The position numbers were made by a program, and so were the translations under genes. Under the pieces are notes generated by a model, which saw only the letters and a list, made by a program, of their open reading frames with translations, was not told the DNA's origin and searched no databases. Below are positions 16,953-28,245 of a DNA stretch of 64,000 nucleotides, piece by piece. The stretch is from NCBI GenBank assembly GCA_026004195.1, contig BPIQ01000001.1, forward strand, positions 310,001-374,000, in the 5' to 3' direction. This DNA is from Candidatus Binatia bacterium (GTDB taxonomy: Bacteria > Desulfobacterota > Binatia > HRBIN30 > BPIQ01). Positions within the stretch are counted from its first letter, which is position 1; each line of letters opens with the position of its first letter.

Positions 16953-18986
16953 ATGGGATCGCAGGAACGCTTCGAACTCGTGGCGGATTTCGAACCGCGC
17001 GGCGACCAGCCGCAAGCCATCGAAGAGCTGGTCCGGGGGGTGCTCGAGGGCCGCAGGAGTCAGGTGCTCCTCGGCGTGACGGGCTCGGGCAAGACGTTCA
17101 CGATGGCACAGGTCGTGGCCCGCGTGAACCGGCCCACGCTCGTCATCGCCCCGAACAAGACGCTCGCCGCGCAGCTCTACCACGAATTCCGGACCTTCTT
17201 CCCCCGCAACGCGGTCCGCTACTTCGTGAGCTACTACGACTACTACCAGCCCGAGGCCTACGTCCCCGCGACGGACACCTACATCGAGAAGGACGCGACG
17301 ATCAACGACGAGATCGACAAACTGCGCCATGCGGCGACCTCCGCGCTCCTTTCCCGTCGCGACGTTCTCATCGTGGCGAGCGTTTCCTGCATCTACGGCC
17401 TCGGCTCGCCCGAGCGCTATTTCGAGATGCTCCTCTACCTGGAGAAGGGGAAGAGGATCGACCGCGACGAGGTGCTACGGAAGCTCGTCGCCATGCAGTA
17501 CCAGCGCAAGGACTTCGACTTCCACCGTGGCATCTTCCGCGTCCGGGGCGACGTGGTGGAAATCTTTCCGGCGTACGAGGAAAACCGGGCCGTCCGGGTC
17601 GAATTTTTCGGCGACACGGTGGAGGCGATCGCCGAGGTCGACCCCCTCCGCGGCAAGGTCCTGCGCCGGATGGATTCCGTGGCGATCTATCCGGCGAGCC
17701 ACTACGTCTCGACCGCTTCGGGCCTCGAGAAAGCGATCGCCTCGATCCGGGCCGAGCTCCAGGAGAGGCTCGCCGAACTCCGCGGTGCCGGCAAGCTCCT
17801 CGAAGCACAGCGGCTCGAGCAGCGTACCCTCTACGACCTCGAGCTCCTCGAAGAAATGGGGTTCTGCCCCGGGATCGAAAACTACTCGCGACACCTCGAC
17901 GGCCGTGCACCCGGGGAGCCGCCCTACACGCTGCTCGACTACTTCCCCCCCGATTTCCTCACCATCATCGACGAAAGCCACGTCACGGTGCCGCAGATCG
18001 GGGGGATGTACCGGGGCGATCGCTCGCGGAAGGAAACGCTGGTGGAGTTCGGCTTTCGCTTGCCTTCGGCCCTCGACAACCGGCCGCTCAACTTCGAGGA
18101 ATTCCTCTCCCGGATCCGTCAGGTCATCTACGTTTCGGCCACGCCCGGGGACTTCGAGCTCCGGGAGGCCGGGGGAGTCGTCGTCGAGCAGCTCATCCGG
18201 CCCACGGGTCTCATGGACCCCGAGGTCGAGGTCCGACCGGCCCGCAACCAGGTCGACGATCTGCTCGAGGAAATCCGGCGGAGGGTCGAGCGCGGCGAAC
18301 GGGTGCTGGTGACGACGCTCACGAAGAAGATGGCGGAAGACCTCACGGACTACTACCAGGACCTGGGCGTGCGGGTGCGCTACCTCCACTCGGACATCGA
18401 AACGATCGAACGCGTCGAGATCATCCGCTCGCTCCGCAAGGGGGAGTTCGACGTCCTGGTGGGCATCAACATGCTGCGGGAAGGGCTCGACCTGCCCGAG
18501 GTGTCGCTCGTCGCCATCCTGGACGCCGACAAGGAGGGGTACCTCCGCTCGGAGCGGTCCCTCATCCAGACGATCGGGCGTGCCGCCCGCAACGCCCACG
18601 GGAAGGTGATCCTGTACGCCGACACGGTGACGGAGTCGATGCGGAGGGCCATCGAAGAGACGAACCGGCGCCGTCGGGCGCAAGCCGCCTACAACGAACG
18701 GCACGGCATCACCCCGCAGACGATTCGCAAGGCGGTTTCGGAACCCCTGGTCGCGGCCTGCGAGGCCGACTACGTCGAGGTGCCGCTCGAGGACGAAGAG
18801 GAGGAAGAGTACGGATCCCGGGAGGAAATCCTGCGTCGGCTTTCCACCCTCAGGTCCGAGATGCGAAAGGCCGCGGCGAACCTCGAGTTCGAACGGGCCG
18901 CCGAGCTTCGGGACCGGATTCGCCGTCTCGAGGAGCGGGCGCTCGAACTCCTCGGAGAAGAGCGCGAGTCGGTCGCCGTTCCCTGA
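16953..18986 (+). CDS. uvrB: Excinuclease ABC subunit B
   Basis: DNA-damage recognition helicase of nucleotide excision repair; loads onto DNA with UvrA and recruits UvrC. 677 residues, full length. Walker A is GVTGSGKT, the damage-probing beta-hairpin starts in [12 protein letters not shown], motif II is [13 protein letters not shown], and helicase motif VI is [14 protein letters not shown]-terminal UVR helix pair ([20 protein letters not shown]) binds UvrC. Its stop lies inside an inverted repeat shared with murA. Confidence 0.98.
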   Translation: MGSQERFELVADFEPRGDQPQAIEELVRGVLEGRRSQVLLGVTGSGKTFTMAQVVARVNRPTLVIAPNKTLAAQLYHEFRTFFPRNAVRYFVSYYDYYQPEAYVPATDTYIEKDATINDEIDKLRHAATSALLSRRDVLIVASVSCIYGLGSPERYFEMLLYLEKGKRIDRDEVLRKLVAMQYQRKDFDFHRGIFRVRGDVVEIFPAYEENRAVRVEFFGDTVEAIAEVDPLRGKVLRRMDSVAIYPASHYVSTASGLEKAIASIRAELQERLAELRGAGKLLEAQRLEQRTLYDLELLEEMGFCPGIENYSRHLDGRAPGEPPYTLLDYFPPDFLTIIDESHVTVPQIGGMYRGDRSRKETLVEFGFRLPSALDNRPLNFEEFLSRIRQVIYVSATPGDFELREAGGVVVEQLIRPTGLMDPEVEVRPARNQVDDLLEEIRRRVERGERVLVTTLTKKMAEDLTDYYQDLGVRVRYLHSDIETIERVEIIRSLRKGEFDVLVGINMLREGLDLPEVSLVAILDADKEGYLRSERSLIQTIGRAARNAHGKVILYADTVTESMRRAIEETNRRRRAQAAYNERHGITPQTIRKAVSEPLVAACEADYVEVPLEDEEEEEYGSREEILRRLSTLRSEMRKAAANLEFERAAELRDRIRRLEERALELLGEERESVAVP

Positions 18987-19000
18987 GGACCCGCCTCAGG
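18982..19000. terminator. Inverted repeat holding both convergent stop codons
   Basis: CCTGAGG (18982-18988), loop ACCCG, CCTCAGG (18994-19000): a perfect 7-base stem. The TGA of uvrB (18984-18986) and the TGA of murA (18998-18996) occupy mirror positions in the two arms. It has no U-tract; it probably acts as a compact bidirectional 3'-end hairpin. Confidence 0.5.
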
Positions 19001-20273
19001 CCACGCTCACGTCGGCGCCGAGGGCGGAGAGCCGTTCGGCGATGTGCTCGTAGCCCCGGCCGATCTGGCTCGCGTTGTCGATCACGCTCTGTCCTTCGGC
19101 GCAGAGCGCGGCGATGAGGAGCGCCATTCCGGCCCGGATGTCGGGGCTCACGAGATTCTGCCCGTAGAGCCGGGAAGGTCCGATCACGACCGCCCGGTGG
19201 GGGTCGCAGAGGACGATCCGCGCACCCATGGAAATCAGGCGGTCGACGAAGTAGAGGCGACTTTCGTAGAGCTTTTCGTGGATCAGGACGGCGCCCCGGG
19301 CTTGCGTCGCGACCACCGTCGCGATGCTGATGAGGTCGGCGGGAAAGCCGGGCCACGGGGCGTCGTCGATCTTGGGCAGCGCGTGGCCGTGATCGTCGAC
19401 GACTTCGAGGCGTTGCTCCCCGGGGACGACGATGTCCGAGCCGTCCACCGTCCATTCCACTCCGAGGCGGCCGAACATGATCCGCGTCATCTCGTGTTCC
19501 TCGGGCCGGCAGTCCCGGAGCCGGAGCGTGCTGCCCGTGACGGCGGCGAGCCCGATGAAACTCCCGACCTCGAGGTAGTCGGGGCCGAGCTCGTAGGACG
19601 CACCGTGGAGACGCTCGACGCCGTGGATCACCAGCCGGTTCGTTCCGATTCCCTCGATCGAGGCGCCCATGCGCACGAGGAGATGGCAGAGGTCCTGCAC
19701 GTGGGGCTCGGAGGCGGCGTTGCGCAGCACCGTCGTTCCCTCGGCCAGAACGGCGGCCATGAGCGCATTTTCCGTGGCCGTCACGCTCATCTCGTCGAGG
19801 AGGATTTCGGCTCCCCGGAGCTTGGAGGCGCGCAGGCGATACCCGTCGCGACCCGCTTCGATCCTCGCGCCGAGCTGCGCGAAGGCGAGCAGGTGGGTGT
19901 CGATGCGGCGCCTCCCGATGACGTCCCCGCCCGGCGGGGGAAAGACGGCCTCGCCGAATCTCGCGAGCAGCGGGCCCGCGCAGAGAAGCGACATGCGGAT
20001 TTTCCTGCCGAGTTCGGGGTCGACCCGTCTCGAGTGAACGCCTCGGGAGCGCACTTCCCAGGAGCCGTCCTCCCTCCGGAGAACCTCGGCACCGAGCCCC
20101 TCGAGGATTCCCCGGAAGACCGCGACGTCCTGTACTTCCGGGACGCGGCCCACGACCACGGGCTCTTCGGTCAGAAGCGCCGCGGCGAGAGCCGGCCCGG
20201 CCGCGTTCTTGTTCCCGGCGATGGCGACGGTTCCCCGGAGCCTCTTCCCTCCCCGCACGACCAGACGGTCCAT
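18996..20273 (-). CDS. murA: UDP-GlcNAc enolpyruvyl transferase with Asp at the fosfomycin site
   Basis: Transfers enolpyruvate from PEP to UDP-GlcNAc, the first committed step of peptidoglycan synthesis. 425 residues. The catalytic Lys22 in AGNKNAAGP and the substrate-binding [22 protein letters not shown] and GGYE-like PGFPADL segments are in place. The mobile-loop residue that is Cys115 in E. coli is Asp117 here ([12 protein letters not shown]). In Mycobacterium, Chlamydia and Borrelia the same change gives intrinsic fosfomycin insensitivity. The ATG at 20273 follows the 20313-20978 gene on the same strand. Confidence 0.95.
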   Translation of the reverse strand: MDRLVVRGGKRLRGTVAIAGNKNAAGPALAAALLTEEPVVVGRVPEVQDVAVFRGILEGLGAEVLRREDGSWEVRSRGVHSRRVDPELGRKIRMSLLCAGPLLARFGEAVFPPPGGDVIGRRRIDTHLLAFAQLGARIEAGRDGYRLRASKLRGAEILLDEMSVTATENALMAAVLAEGTTVLRNAASEPHVQDLCHLLVRMGASIEGIGTNRLVIHGVERLHGASYELGPDYLEVGSFIGLAAVTGSTLRLRDCRPEEHEMTRIMFGRLGVEWTVDGSDIVVPGEQRLEVVDDHGHALPKIDDAPWPGFPADLISIATVVATQARGAVLIHEKLYESRLYFVDRLISMGARIVLCDPHRAVVIGPSRLYGQNLVSPDIRAGMALLIAALCAEGQSVIDNASQIGRGYEHIAERLSALGADVSVA

Positions 20274-20312
20274 TGCTCGCTTCCCCTCCCGTTCGGGACT
20301 TCGGTGCCCCCC

Positions 20313-20978
20313 TCAGCCCGGCGGTGCCGGAGGCTCCGGCCCCGCCGGGGCCCGGAGCCTGACACGATAGGGCGAGCCGTTCAACCGGACCTCGGAGCGG
20401 TCGAGGAGCTGCTGCGCCGAGAGCCGGTCCGCCAGAAAGCCGTGCAGGTCGTCGAGCCCGAGGTAGAACGAAACGGACTCGAGCTTCCCCCGTCCTTCGG
20501 TCGGCAGCGAGCGGCGGAGTTCGTCTTCGTCCCGATAGCGGCGGTGGTGGTAGCGTACCCGAACGGCGATGCCTTCCGCGGGCACGCGAAAGGTTTTCTG
20601 CCGCTTGAGCGCACGCTCGACCACGTGGACCCAGACCAGGCGAACCCGCTCGTCCGCGTCGGTCTTTGCGTCGTCGAAAACGAGGCCCGAGTCGAGCGTG
20701 AGAGCGAGGTACTTCCTCCCCGAGCGCTCGTCGATGTCCGGTGCCGAAACCGTCGTCTCCAGAATCGAGCCGCTCCGCAGAGCTTCGTTGAGGAGGTAAG
20801 CCTGTAGCAGGACCGCGTCCGGCCCGAAGCGCGCGGCCACTTCCGAAAGCGACTCCACGATCCGGTCGCGCGGTGCGGGCAGCTGCCAGCCGTCCTCCCC
20901 CCCTCCCTGCGCCCGGGCCCCCGCAGGTGCCGCGCACGCAACCGCGACGAGAAGCCGAAAGGCGAACGCGAGCGACAT
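20313..20978 (-). CDS. Secreted hypothetical protein
   Basis: 221 residues with a clear signal peptide (LAFAFRLLVAVACAAPAGARA). I recognise no family. The mature protein is mixed alpha/beta, with DRIVESLSEVAARFGPDAVL and ERALKRQKTFRVPAEGIAVR, and a Pro-rich C-terminal tail (APAGPEPPAPPG). It is not Cys-rich and has no lipobox. It lies 39 bases upstream of murA on the same strand, so the two may be co-transcribed, and only 43 bases from the divergent tilS. Confidence 0.65.
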   Translation of the reverse strand: MSLAFAFRLLVAVACAAPAGARAQGGGEDGWQLPAPRDRIVESLSEVAARFGPDAVLLQAYLLNEALRSGSILETTVSAPDIDERSGRKYLALTLDSGLVFDDAKTDADERVRLVWVHVVERALKRQKTFRVPAEGIAVRVRYHHRRYRDEDELRRSLPTEGRGKLESVSFYLGLDDLHGFLADRLSAQQLLDRSEVRLNGSPYRVRLRAPAGPEPPAPPG

Positions 20979-21021
20979 TGAGCCGACGGGCGGACAATGC
21001 CAAACTCACGGTGGCAGGGCA

Positions 21022-22413
21022 ATGGGACCGGACGCTTTCCTGCGCCGCGTCGCCGAAACCATTCGGCGCCACGGTATGGCCGCCCCGGGAGATTCCGTTC
21101 TCGCCGCCGTGTCGGGAGGGCCCGATTCGCTCGCTTTGCTCGTCGCCCTCGTGGAGCTGGCTCCGATGCTCGGCCTCCGCGTGGGAGCCGCTCATTTCCA
21201 GCACGGCCTGCGGGGGGAAGAAAGCGAGGAGGACGAACGGTTCGTTCGCTCGGTGGCCGAGCGGCTCGGCGTGCCGTTCCGCGCGGGTCGCTGGCGCGAG
21301 AGGCGCGAGGGAAGCCGAGCCAATCTCGAGGAAGAAGCGCGGAAGGCGCGCTACTCCTTTCTCCTCGAGACGGCACGCAGCGACGGGTGGACGCGCGTGG
21401 CCACGGGTCACACCCTCGACGACCAGGCGGAAACCGTCCTCCTGAGGATCCTTCGGGGGACGGGCATCCGCGGCCTCGCAGGCATCCAACCGGTGCGACC
21501 CGACGGTGTCGTCCGGCCTCTTCTCGAGGTGCGACGGCAGGAGGTCGACGACTTTCTCCGGAAGCGGGGCCTCGTGCCGAGAAGCGACTCCTCCAATCGG
21601 GATCCGAGCCGGCCGCGAAACCGTCTTCGACACGAGCTGCTGCCCTTTCTGGCGACGTTCCAGCCCCGGGTGGCGGAAAGACTCGCGCTTCTCGCCGAAG
21701 CCGCGCGCGGCGAGGCCGAGCTCGAGGACTGGGCCCTCGGCGAGCTCCGAAAGACCGGGCTCGCGGAGGACGAAAGGCTCCCCCGGAAGGTTCTCGCGAG
21801 TCTGCCAGGGTCGGTCCGCCTCGTGCTTCTGCGCGCGTGGCTTCTCGAACGCCGGGGGCATCTCCGGGGTCTCTCGGCCCGCCACTGGCGCGCCCTCGCA
21901 GCTCTCGCGGACCGGGCCGGGGAAATCCACCTGCCCGGTGGCGGTCGCGTGGTCCGGGAGCAGGAAGGTTTGCGTTACGTGACGGCGCGGGTAGGGGGCG
22001 AAGCCGAGGACGGGGGGGTGCCGAAGGTCCTCTCGCCGGGTTCGGTCGTCGAGTGGGTCGACGGCTGGGTGCTCGAGGCGAGCGAGGTGTCGCCCTACGG
22101 CTCCGGGCGCGGGCGTGACCTGCCCCGCGATCTCTGGGAAGCCGTGCTCGATGCGGACGGCGTGGGATTCCCACTCGAGATCCGGTCCTTCGCGCGGGGC
22201 GAGCGGGTCCGCCCCCTGAACCTGGGCGGGAGCCGCAAGGTGTCCGACGTGTTCGTGGACCGCAAGGTTTCGCGGTTTCTCCGGAGCGCCTGGCCCGTCG
22301 TGGCGGCCGCCGAGGGCATCGTGTGGATTCCGGGCGTCGTGAGATCCGAAGTCGCGAAAGTGACCGCTCGAACGCGCCGTGTCGTTCGGATCCGCGCGAT
22401 CGGGCCCGGTTGA
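21022..22413 (+). CDS. tilS: tRNA(Ile)-lysidine synthase
   Basis: Attaches lysine to C34 of the CAU-anticodon tRNA-Ile, changing its decoding from AUG to AUA. 463 residues. The PP-loop SGGPDS is at residues 31-36. The HFQHGLRGEESEEDERF and TGHTLDDQAETVLLRILRGTG segments are diagnostic, and SNRDPSRPRNRLRHELLP follows. The C-terminal substrate-binding domain includes SRKVSDVFVDRKVSR. It precedes ftsH, a neighbourhood conserved in many bacteria. Confidence 0.95.
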   Translation: MGPDAFLRRVAETIRRHGMAAPGDSVLAAVSGGPDSLALLVALVELAPMLGLRVGAAHFQHGLRGEESEEDERFVRSVAERLGVPFRAGRWRERREGSRANLEEEARKARYSFLLETARSDGWTRVATGHTLDDQAETVLLRILRGTGIRGLAGIQPVRPDGVVRPLLEVRRQEVDDFLRKRGLVPRSDSSNRDPSRPRNRLRHELLPFLATFQPRVAERLALLAEAARGEAELEDWALGELRKTGLAEDERLPRKVLASLPGSVRLVLLRAWLLERRGHLRGLSARHWRALAALADRAGEIHLPGGGRVVREQEGLRYVTARVGGEAEDGGVPKVLSPGSVVEWVDGWVLEASEVSPYGSGRGRDLPRDLWEAVLDADGVGFPLEIRSFARGERVRPLNLGGSRKVSDVFVDRKVSRFLRSAWPVVAAAEGIVWIPGVVRSEVAKVTARTRRVVRIRAIGPG

Positions 22414-22435
22414 GCCCCGGAAGCGCGCCGTAGCG

Positions 22436-22464
22436 TTGCCGGGCCATCTGGCATGTGTTACGCT
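22436..22464 (+). promoter_or_regulatory. Candidate promoter for ftsH
   Basis: TTGCCG (22436-22441), a 17-base spacer and TACGCT (22459-22464), giving a start about 20 bases before the ftsH GTG. The -10 match is modest. Confidence 0.35.
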
Positions 22465-22490
22465 AGCCGCGGGTTACGAGTCGTATTCCC

Positions 22491-24329
<1,839 letters not shown>

Positions 24330-24404
24330 GAGTGCCTCGGGGGCGGTGCCGCTTCGCGCCCCGCCCTTGCGACCCCTCCGAAACCCTCGCCGGGGGAAGC
24401 CTCC

Positions 24405-25151
24405 GTGCTTGACCTCTTCCGGCACTTTCGCCTGCTCGACCTCGCCGACATCGGGATCATCGCCTTTCTGATCTACCGGATCATCCTGCTCGTCCGGGGC
24501 ACGCGAGCCGCACAGATGCTGCTCGGCTTGGCGGTCGTGTTCCTCGCGTACCTGGGAGCGCAGTCCTTGCAGCTCTACACGCTGAACTGGATCCTCGACA
24601 ATTTCCTGAGCTCCATCCTGCTCGTGATCGTCGTCATCTTCCAGAACGACATCCGGAGAGCCCTGGCACAGGTCGGAAGCCGCTGGTTCCCCGGCCGGGA
24701 ACGGCGGCTCGAAACACAGGACGTCGAAGAAGTCACGCGCGCCGCCGCCGGGCTCGCGAGCAAGAAAATCGGCGCCCTCATCGTCGTGGAGCGGGAGGTG
24801 GGACTCAACGAGTACATCGAAATCGGCACGCGGCTCGACGCTTGCGTGAGCCGGGAACTCATCAACAGCATCTTCCTTCCCGGTTCGCCGATCCACGACG
24901 GTGCCCTGGTGATCCAGAAGGGGAGGATCACGGCAGCGGGCTGCATCCTGCCCCTGACGACGAACCCGCACGTGAGCCGCACGCTCGGGACGCGGCACCG
25001 GGCCGCCATCGGCCTCACCGAGGAGACGGACGCCGTCGCGATCGTCGTGTCCGAGGAGGACGGGAAAATCTCGCTGGTCTGCGAGGGCAAGATCACGAGG
25101 GACCTCGACCCCGGAACGTTGCGGAGCACGCTGCAGCAGCTTCTCGGATGA
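24405..25151 (+). CDS. cdaA: Diadenylate cyclase (c-di-AMP synthase)
   Basis: Makes cyclic di-AMP from two ATP at the membrane. 248 residues. Three N-terminal hydrophobic helices (from LADIGIIAFLIYRIILLV) precede the DAC domain with its catalytic DGA motif (GSPIHDGALVI) and RHR motif (GTRHRAAIGL). The GTG at 24405 is 75 bases after ftsH. The stop overlaps the start of cdaR (ATGA), and glmM follows, giving the conserved cdaA-cdaR-glmM order. Confidence 0.95.
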   Translation: MLDLFRHFRLLDLADIGIIAFLIYRIILLVRGTRAAQMLLGLAVVFLAYLGAQSLQLYTLNWILDNFLSSILLVIVVIFQNDIRRALAQVGSRWFPGRERRLETQDVEEVTRAAAGLASKKIGALIVVEREVGLNEYIEIGTRLDACVSRELINSIFLPGSPIHDGALVIQKGRITAAGCILPLTTNPHVSRTLGTRHRAAIGLTEETDAVAIVVSEEDGKISLVCEGKITRDLDPGTLRSTLQQLLG

Positions 25152-26158
25152 CCAGAGGGGGGAAAAAATTCCGGGCACGGGATTTTCTCTCGCGCGTCGC
25201 GGAGAAGGCCGATCCTCGCAGGGCCTGGCTCGCCCTGCGGCGCAACTTTCTGCTCAAGCTCCTCTCGGTCCTGGCCGCCTTCTCGCTCTGGCTTTTCGTG
25301 AACGCCGGCGCACGCGACGCGGAGATCGCGCTCCAGGTGCCCGTCCGCATCCACAACATCCCCTCCGACCTCACGCTGGTGGGACCGCGGCTGGACTTCG
25401 TGGACGTTCGGGTCAGCGGTCCCCGGACGATCCTCGGGACGATCGAGCGGGATCGCTTGGCGGTGAGCTTGGACCTGCGAGGCGTGCGGGCCGGGCCGGC
25501 GGTCTTTCGGATCGGTCCGGAATCGCTCGACCTACCGCGGGGGGTGCGCGTCACGCTCATCAACCCGAGCCGCATCGATCTCGAGCTCGAGCGGCTCGAG
25601 CGCAAACTCGTCCCCGTGCGCGTCCAGCTCGACGGCCGCCTCCCCTCGGGGTGGAAGGCCCGCATCACCAAGGTGGAACCGCCGGCGGTCGAGATCCGTG
25701 GGCCCGTCTCGCAGGTGAGTGCCGTGCAGTTCGTCGAAGCCGAACCCGTGGCCGTGACGGCTTCGGAGTCGGGGATGCAGGAGGTGGAAACCGCCGTCCG
25801 GAGCCCCGCTCCCAACGTGACGCTCAACCCGCCCAGGATCCGCGTCGGCCTCGCCGTGGCGGAAGAGACGCTCGCGCGGCCTTTCCGCCGCAGGGTCGAG
25901 GTTCGAGGGGACGCCACGGGCGTTCGCATCGTGCCCGAGGAAGTCGAGGTCGAGATCGAAGGCCCCGCCTCCCTGCTCCGGGAGCTTGATCCGGCGCAGT
26001 GGCACGTGTACGTGGACGCCGGTGCGATGAAGGCGGGCCAGGACGTGGTGAAACCCGAGGTGGTGCTACCTCCCTCCTTCCGGGTGGTTCGGCTCGAGCC
26101 CGAAACGGTACGGTGGGAGGTCGCACCGCGAGCCTCTCCGACACCGGCCGGGCCATGA
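25148..26158 (+). CDS. cdaR: YbbR-domain regulator of the diadenylate cyclase
   Basis: 336 residues. A single N-terminal membrane helix ([20 protein letters not shown]) is followed by about three extracytoplasmic YbbR repeats (for example [34 protein letters not shown]). In Firmicutes CdaR binds CdaA and tunes its activity; the same role is inferred here from gene order. It overlaps cdaA upstream and glmM downstream by ATGA quadruplets. The C-terminal tail ASPTPAGP is short and disordered. Confidence 0.85.
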   Translation: MTRGGKKFRARDFLSRVAEKADPRRAWLALRRNFLLKLLSVLAAFSLWLFVNAGARDAEIALQVPVRIHNIPSDLTLVGPRLDFVDVRVSGPRTILGTIERDRLAVSLDLRGVRAGPAVFRIGPESLDLPRGVRVTLINPSRIDLELERLERKLVPVRVQLDGRLPSGWKARITKVEPPAVEIRGPVSQVSAVQFVEAEPVAVTASESGMQEVETAVRSPAPNVTLNPPRIRVGLAVAEETLARPFRRRVEVRGDATGVRIVPEEVEVEIEGPASLLRELDPAQWHVYVDAGAMKAGQDVVKPEVVLPPSFRVVRLEPETVRWEVAPRASPTPAGP

Positions 26159-27519
26159 GGGACCGGACCGAGCCGCTTTTCGGTACGGACGGGATCCGCG
26201 GCGTCGCCAACCGCTACCCGATGACGCCGGAGGTCGCGGTGACGCTCGGGCGGGCGCTCGTCCGGCAGCTCGAGTCTCGTGCGGCGAACACCGTCACGGT
26301 CGTCGTGGGACGGGACACACGGCTCTCGAGCCCGATGCTCGAGGCGGCCCTGGCGGCAGGGGTGGCGTCGGGGGGCGGGACGGTCCGGCTCGCGGGTTGC
26401 ATTCCCACGGCCGCCGTCTCCTTCTTGACGGCCGAGCTGCGGGCGTCCGCGGGAGCCGTCGTCTCGGCTTCCCACAACCCTTTCCACGACAACGGCATCA
26501 AGCTTTTCGACGAGCGAGGCTTCAAGCTTTCGGCGCAAGCCGAGCGGAACCTCGAGGAGCTTCTCGCGAACCCCGTGCCCGAAGAGGACTGGCCGCACGG
26601 GGCGCTCGTGGGTCGAATCGAGTCCCTCGCGGACGCCGCGGAGCGGTACGCCGGCTTCGCGAGATCTCGCCTCGCGGGGGCGTCTCCTCTCGCGGGGCTA
26701 CGCCTGGTCGTCGACTGCGCCCACGGCGCGGCGTCCGGGATCGCTCCCCGTGTTTTTTCCGACCTGGGGGCACGGGTGCACGTCGTGGGCGCCGAGCCCG
26801 ACGGGACGAACATCAACGAAGGTTGCGGCACGCAGCACATCGGGACGCTTCGAGCCGAGGTTCTACGAGTGGGCGCGGACGGTGGGGTGGCTTTCGACGG
26901 AGACGCCGATCGGGTGCTCTTGGTGGACGAGGAGGGCGAGGTGGTCGACGGCGATCACGTTCTTTTCGTTCTCGCCGAAGCTCTCTCCGGTCGGGGCCGC
27001 CTCGCCCGGAACGTCGTCGTCGGTACTTCGATGAGCAACCTCGGTCTCGAACTCGGTCTCCGCTCGCTCGGGATCGAGTTCGTCCGCGTCCCGGTGGGAG
27101 ACCGCAACGTGGTCGAGGAACTCCGTCGGCGGGGTGGGGTTCTCGGAGGAGAGCCTTCGGGACACGTGGTGCAACTGCACGTTCTGCCGACCGGGGACGG
27201 GCTGCTGACGGCCCTCGCGATGCTCGAACGGGCCGTCGAGACGGGGCGTCGCTGGAGCGAGTGGAGGCGTCGGATCGTGAAGTACCCGCAGGTCCTGCGA
27301 AGCGTGCCGGTCCGCCGCAGGCTACCGCTCGACGAAGTGGCGGAACTCCGCGGGGCCATCCGGGCGGCGGAAGCTTCGCTCGGGAATCCTTCCCGCGTGG
27401 TGGTCCGCTACTCGGGAACCGAGCCCGTCCTGCGCATCATGGTCGAAGGAGACTCCGCCGAAACGGTACGCGCCGTCGCGGACGAACTCGCCTCGGTCGC
27501 GGAGCGTTGTCTCGCATGA
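26155..27519 (+). CDS. glmM: Phosphoglucosamine mutase
   Basis: Converts glucosamine-6-phosphate to glucosamine-1-phosphate for UDP-GlcNAc, the substrate of MurA. 454 residues. The N-terminal [11 protein letters not shown], the phosphoserine loop [11 protein letters not shown], the metal-binding loop DGDADRVL and the phosphate-binding [12 protein letters not shown] are all present. It is co-translated with cdaR and pdxJ (ATGA overlaps at 26155 and 27516). In Gram-positives GlmM and CdaA bind each other, so the linkage may be regulatory as well as metabolic. Confidence 0.97.
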   Translation: MRDRTEPLFGTDGIRGVANRYPMTPEVAVTLGRALVRQLESRAANTVTVVVGRDTRLSSPMLEAALAAGVASGGGTVRLAGCIPTAAVSFLTAELRASAGAVVSASHNPFHDNGIKLFDERGFKLSAQAERNLEELLANPVPEEDWPHGALVGRIESLADAAERYAGFARSRLAGASPLAGLRLVVDCAHGAASGIAPRVFSDLGARVHVVGAEPDGTNINEGCGTQHIGTLRAEVLRVGADGGVAFDGDADRVLLVDEEGEVVDGDHVLFVLAEALSGRGRLARNVVVGTSMSNLGLELGLRSLGIEFVRVPVGDRNVVEELRRRGGVLGGEPSGHVVQLHVLPTGDGLLTALAMLERAVETGRRWSEWRRRIVKYPQVLRSVPVRRRLPLDEVAELRGAIRAAEASLGNPSRVVVRYSGTEPVLRIMVEGDSAETVRAVADELASVAERCLA

Positions 27520-28238
27520 TCCGGCTCGGCGTCAACATCGACCACGTGGCCACCGTCCGACAGGCCCGACGGTCCACGTACCCGGACATTCTCACGGCAG
27601 CGGCGCTCGCCGAGCGGGGGGGTGCGGACGGAATCACGGTCCATCTCCGGGAGGATCGGCGGCACATCCAGGACGCGGACGTCGACGCGCTGCGCCGGAA
27701 CGTGCGGACGAAGTTGAACCTCGAGATGGCGCCGGTCCCCGAAATGGTGGAGAAAGCCTGCTCGGTCCGACCCGACGACGTGTGCCTGGTACCGGAAAGG
27801 CGCGAGGAGCTCACCACCGAGGGCGGGCTCGACGTCGTCGGCCAGAGGGAACTCCTGCGCGAGGTCCTGCGCAGGCTCCGTGCGACCGGAATTCGGGTGA
27901 GTCTTTTCGTCGACCCCGTCCCGGATCAGATCCGTGCCGCGCGGGAGCTCGAAGCGGAGGCGGTCGAACTTCACACCGGGGCGTACGCCGAGGCTTCGGG
28001 CGAACAGCGCCGGCACGAGCTCGAACGTCTCCGCCGTGCCGCGGCGGAAGCCCGGCGACTCGGCCTCGAAGTTCACGCCGGACACGGGCTCAACCTCGAG
28101 AACGTGCGCCCCGTCGCGGCGATCCCCGAAGTGGTGGAACTCAACATCGGCCACAGCATCGTGGCACGAGCACTCTTCGTCGGCTTGGAGGAAGCGGTCC
28201 GCGAAATGAAGGTCGCGATCGCCGCGGCCCGGAAGTGA
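27516..28238 (+). CDS. pdxJ: Pyridoxine 5'-phosphate synthase
   Basis: Last ring-closing step of DXP-dependent vitamin B6 synthesis, condensing 1-deoxyxylulose-5-phosphate with 3-amino-2-oxopropyl phosphate. 240 residues. Family marks are [32 protein letters not shown], the EMAPVPEM loop and the C-terminal [15 protein letters not shown]. It overlaps glmM (ATGA), and the nnr gene begins seven bases after its stop. Genome context seems to be operon economy rather than a shared pathway. Confidence 0.96.
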   Translation: MIRLGVNIDHVATVRQARRSTYPDILTAAALAERGGADGITVHLREDRRHIQDADVDALRRNVRTKLNLEMAPVPEMVEKACSVRPDDVCLVPERREELTTEGGLDVVGQRELLREVLRRLRATGIRVSLFVDPVPDQIRAARELEAEAVELHTGAYAEASGEQRRHELERLRRAAAEARRLGLEVHAGHGLNLENVRPVAAIPEVVELNIGHSIVARALFVGLEEAVREMKVAIAAARK

Positions 28239-28245
28239 GGGCGGC

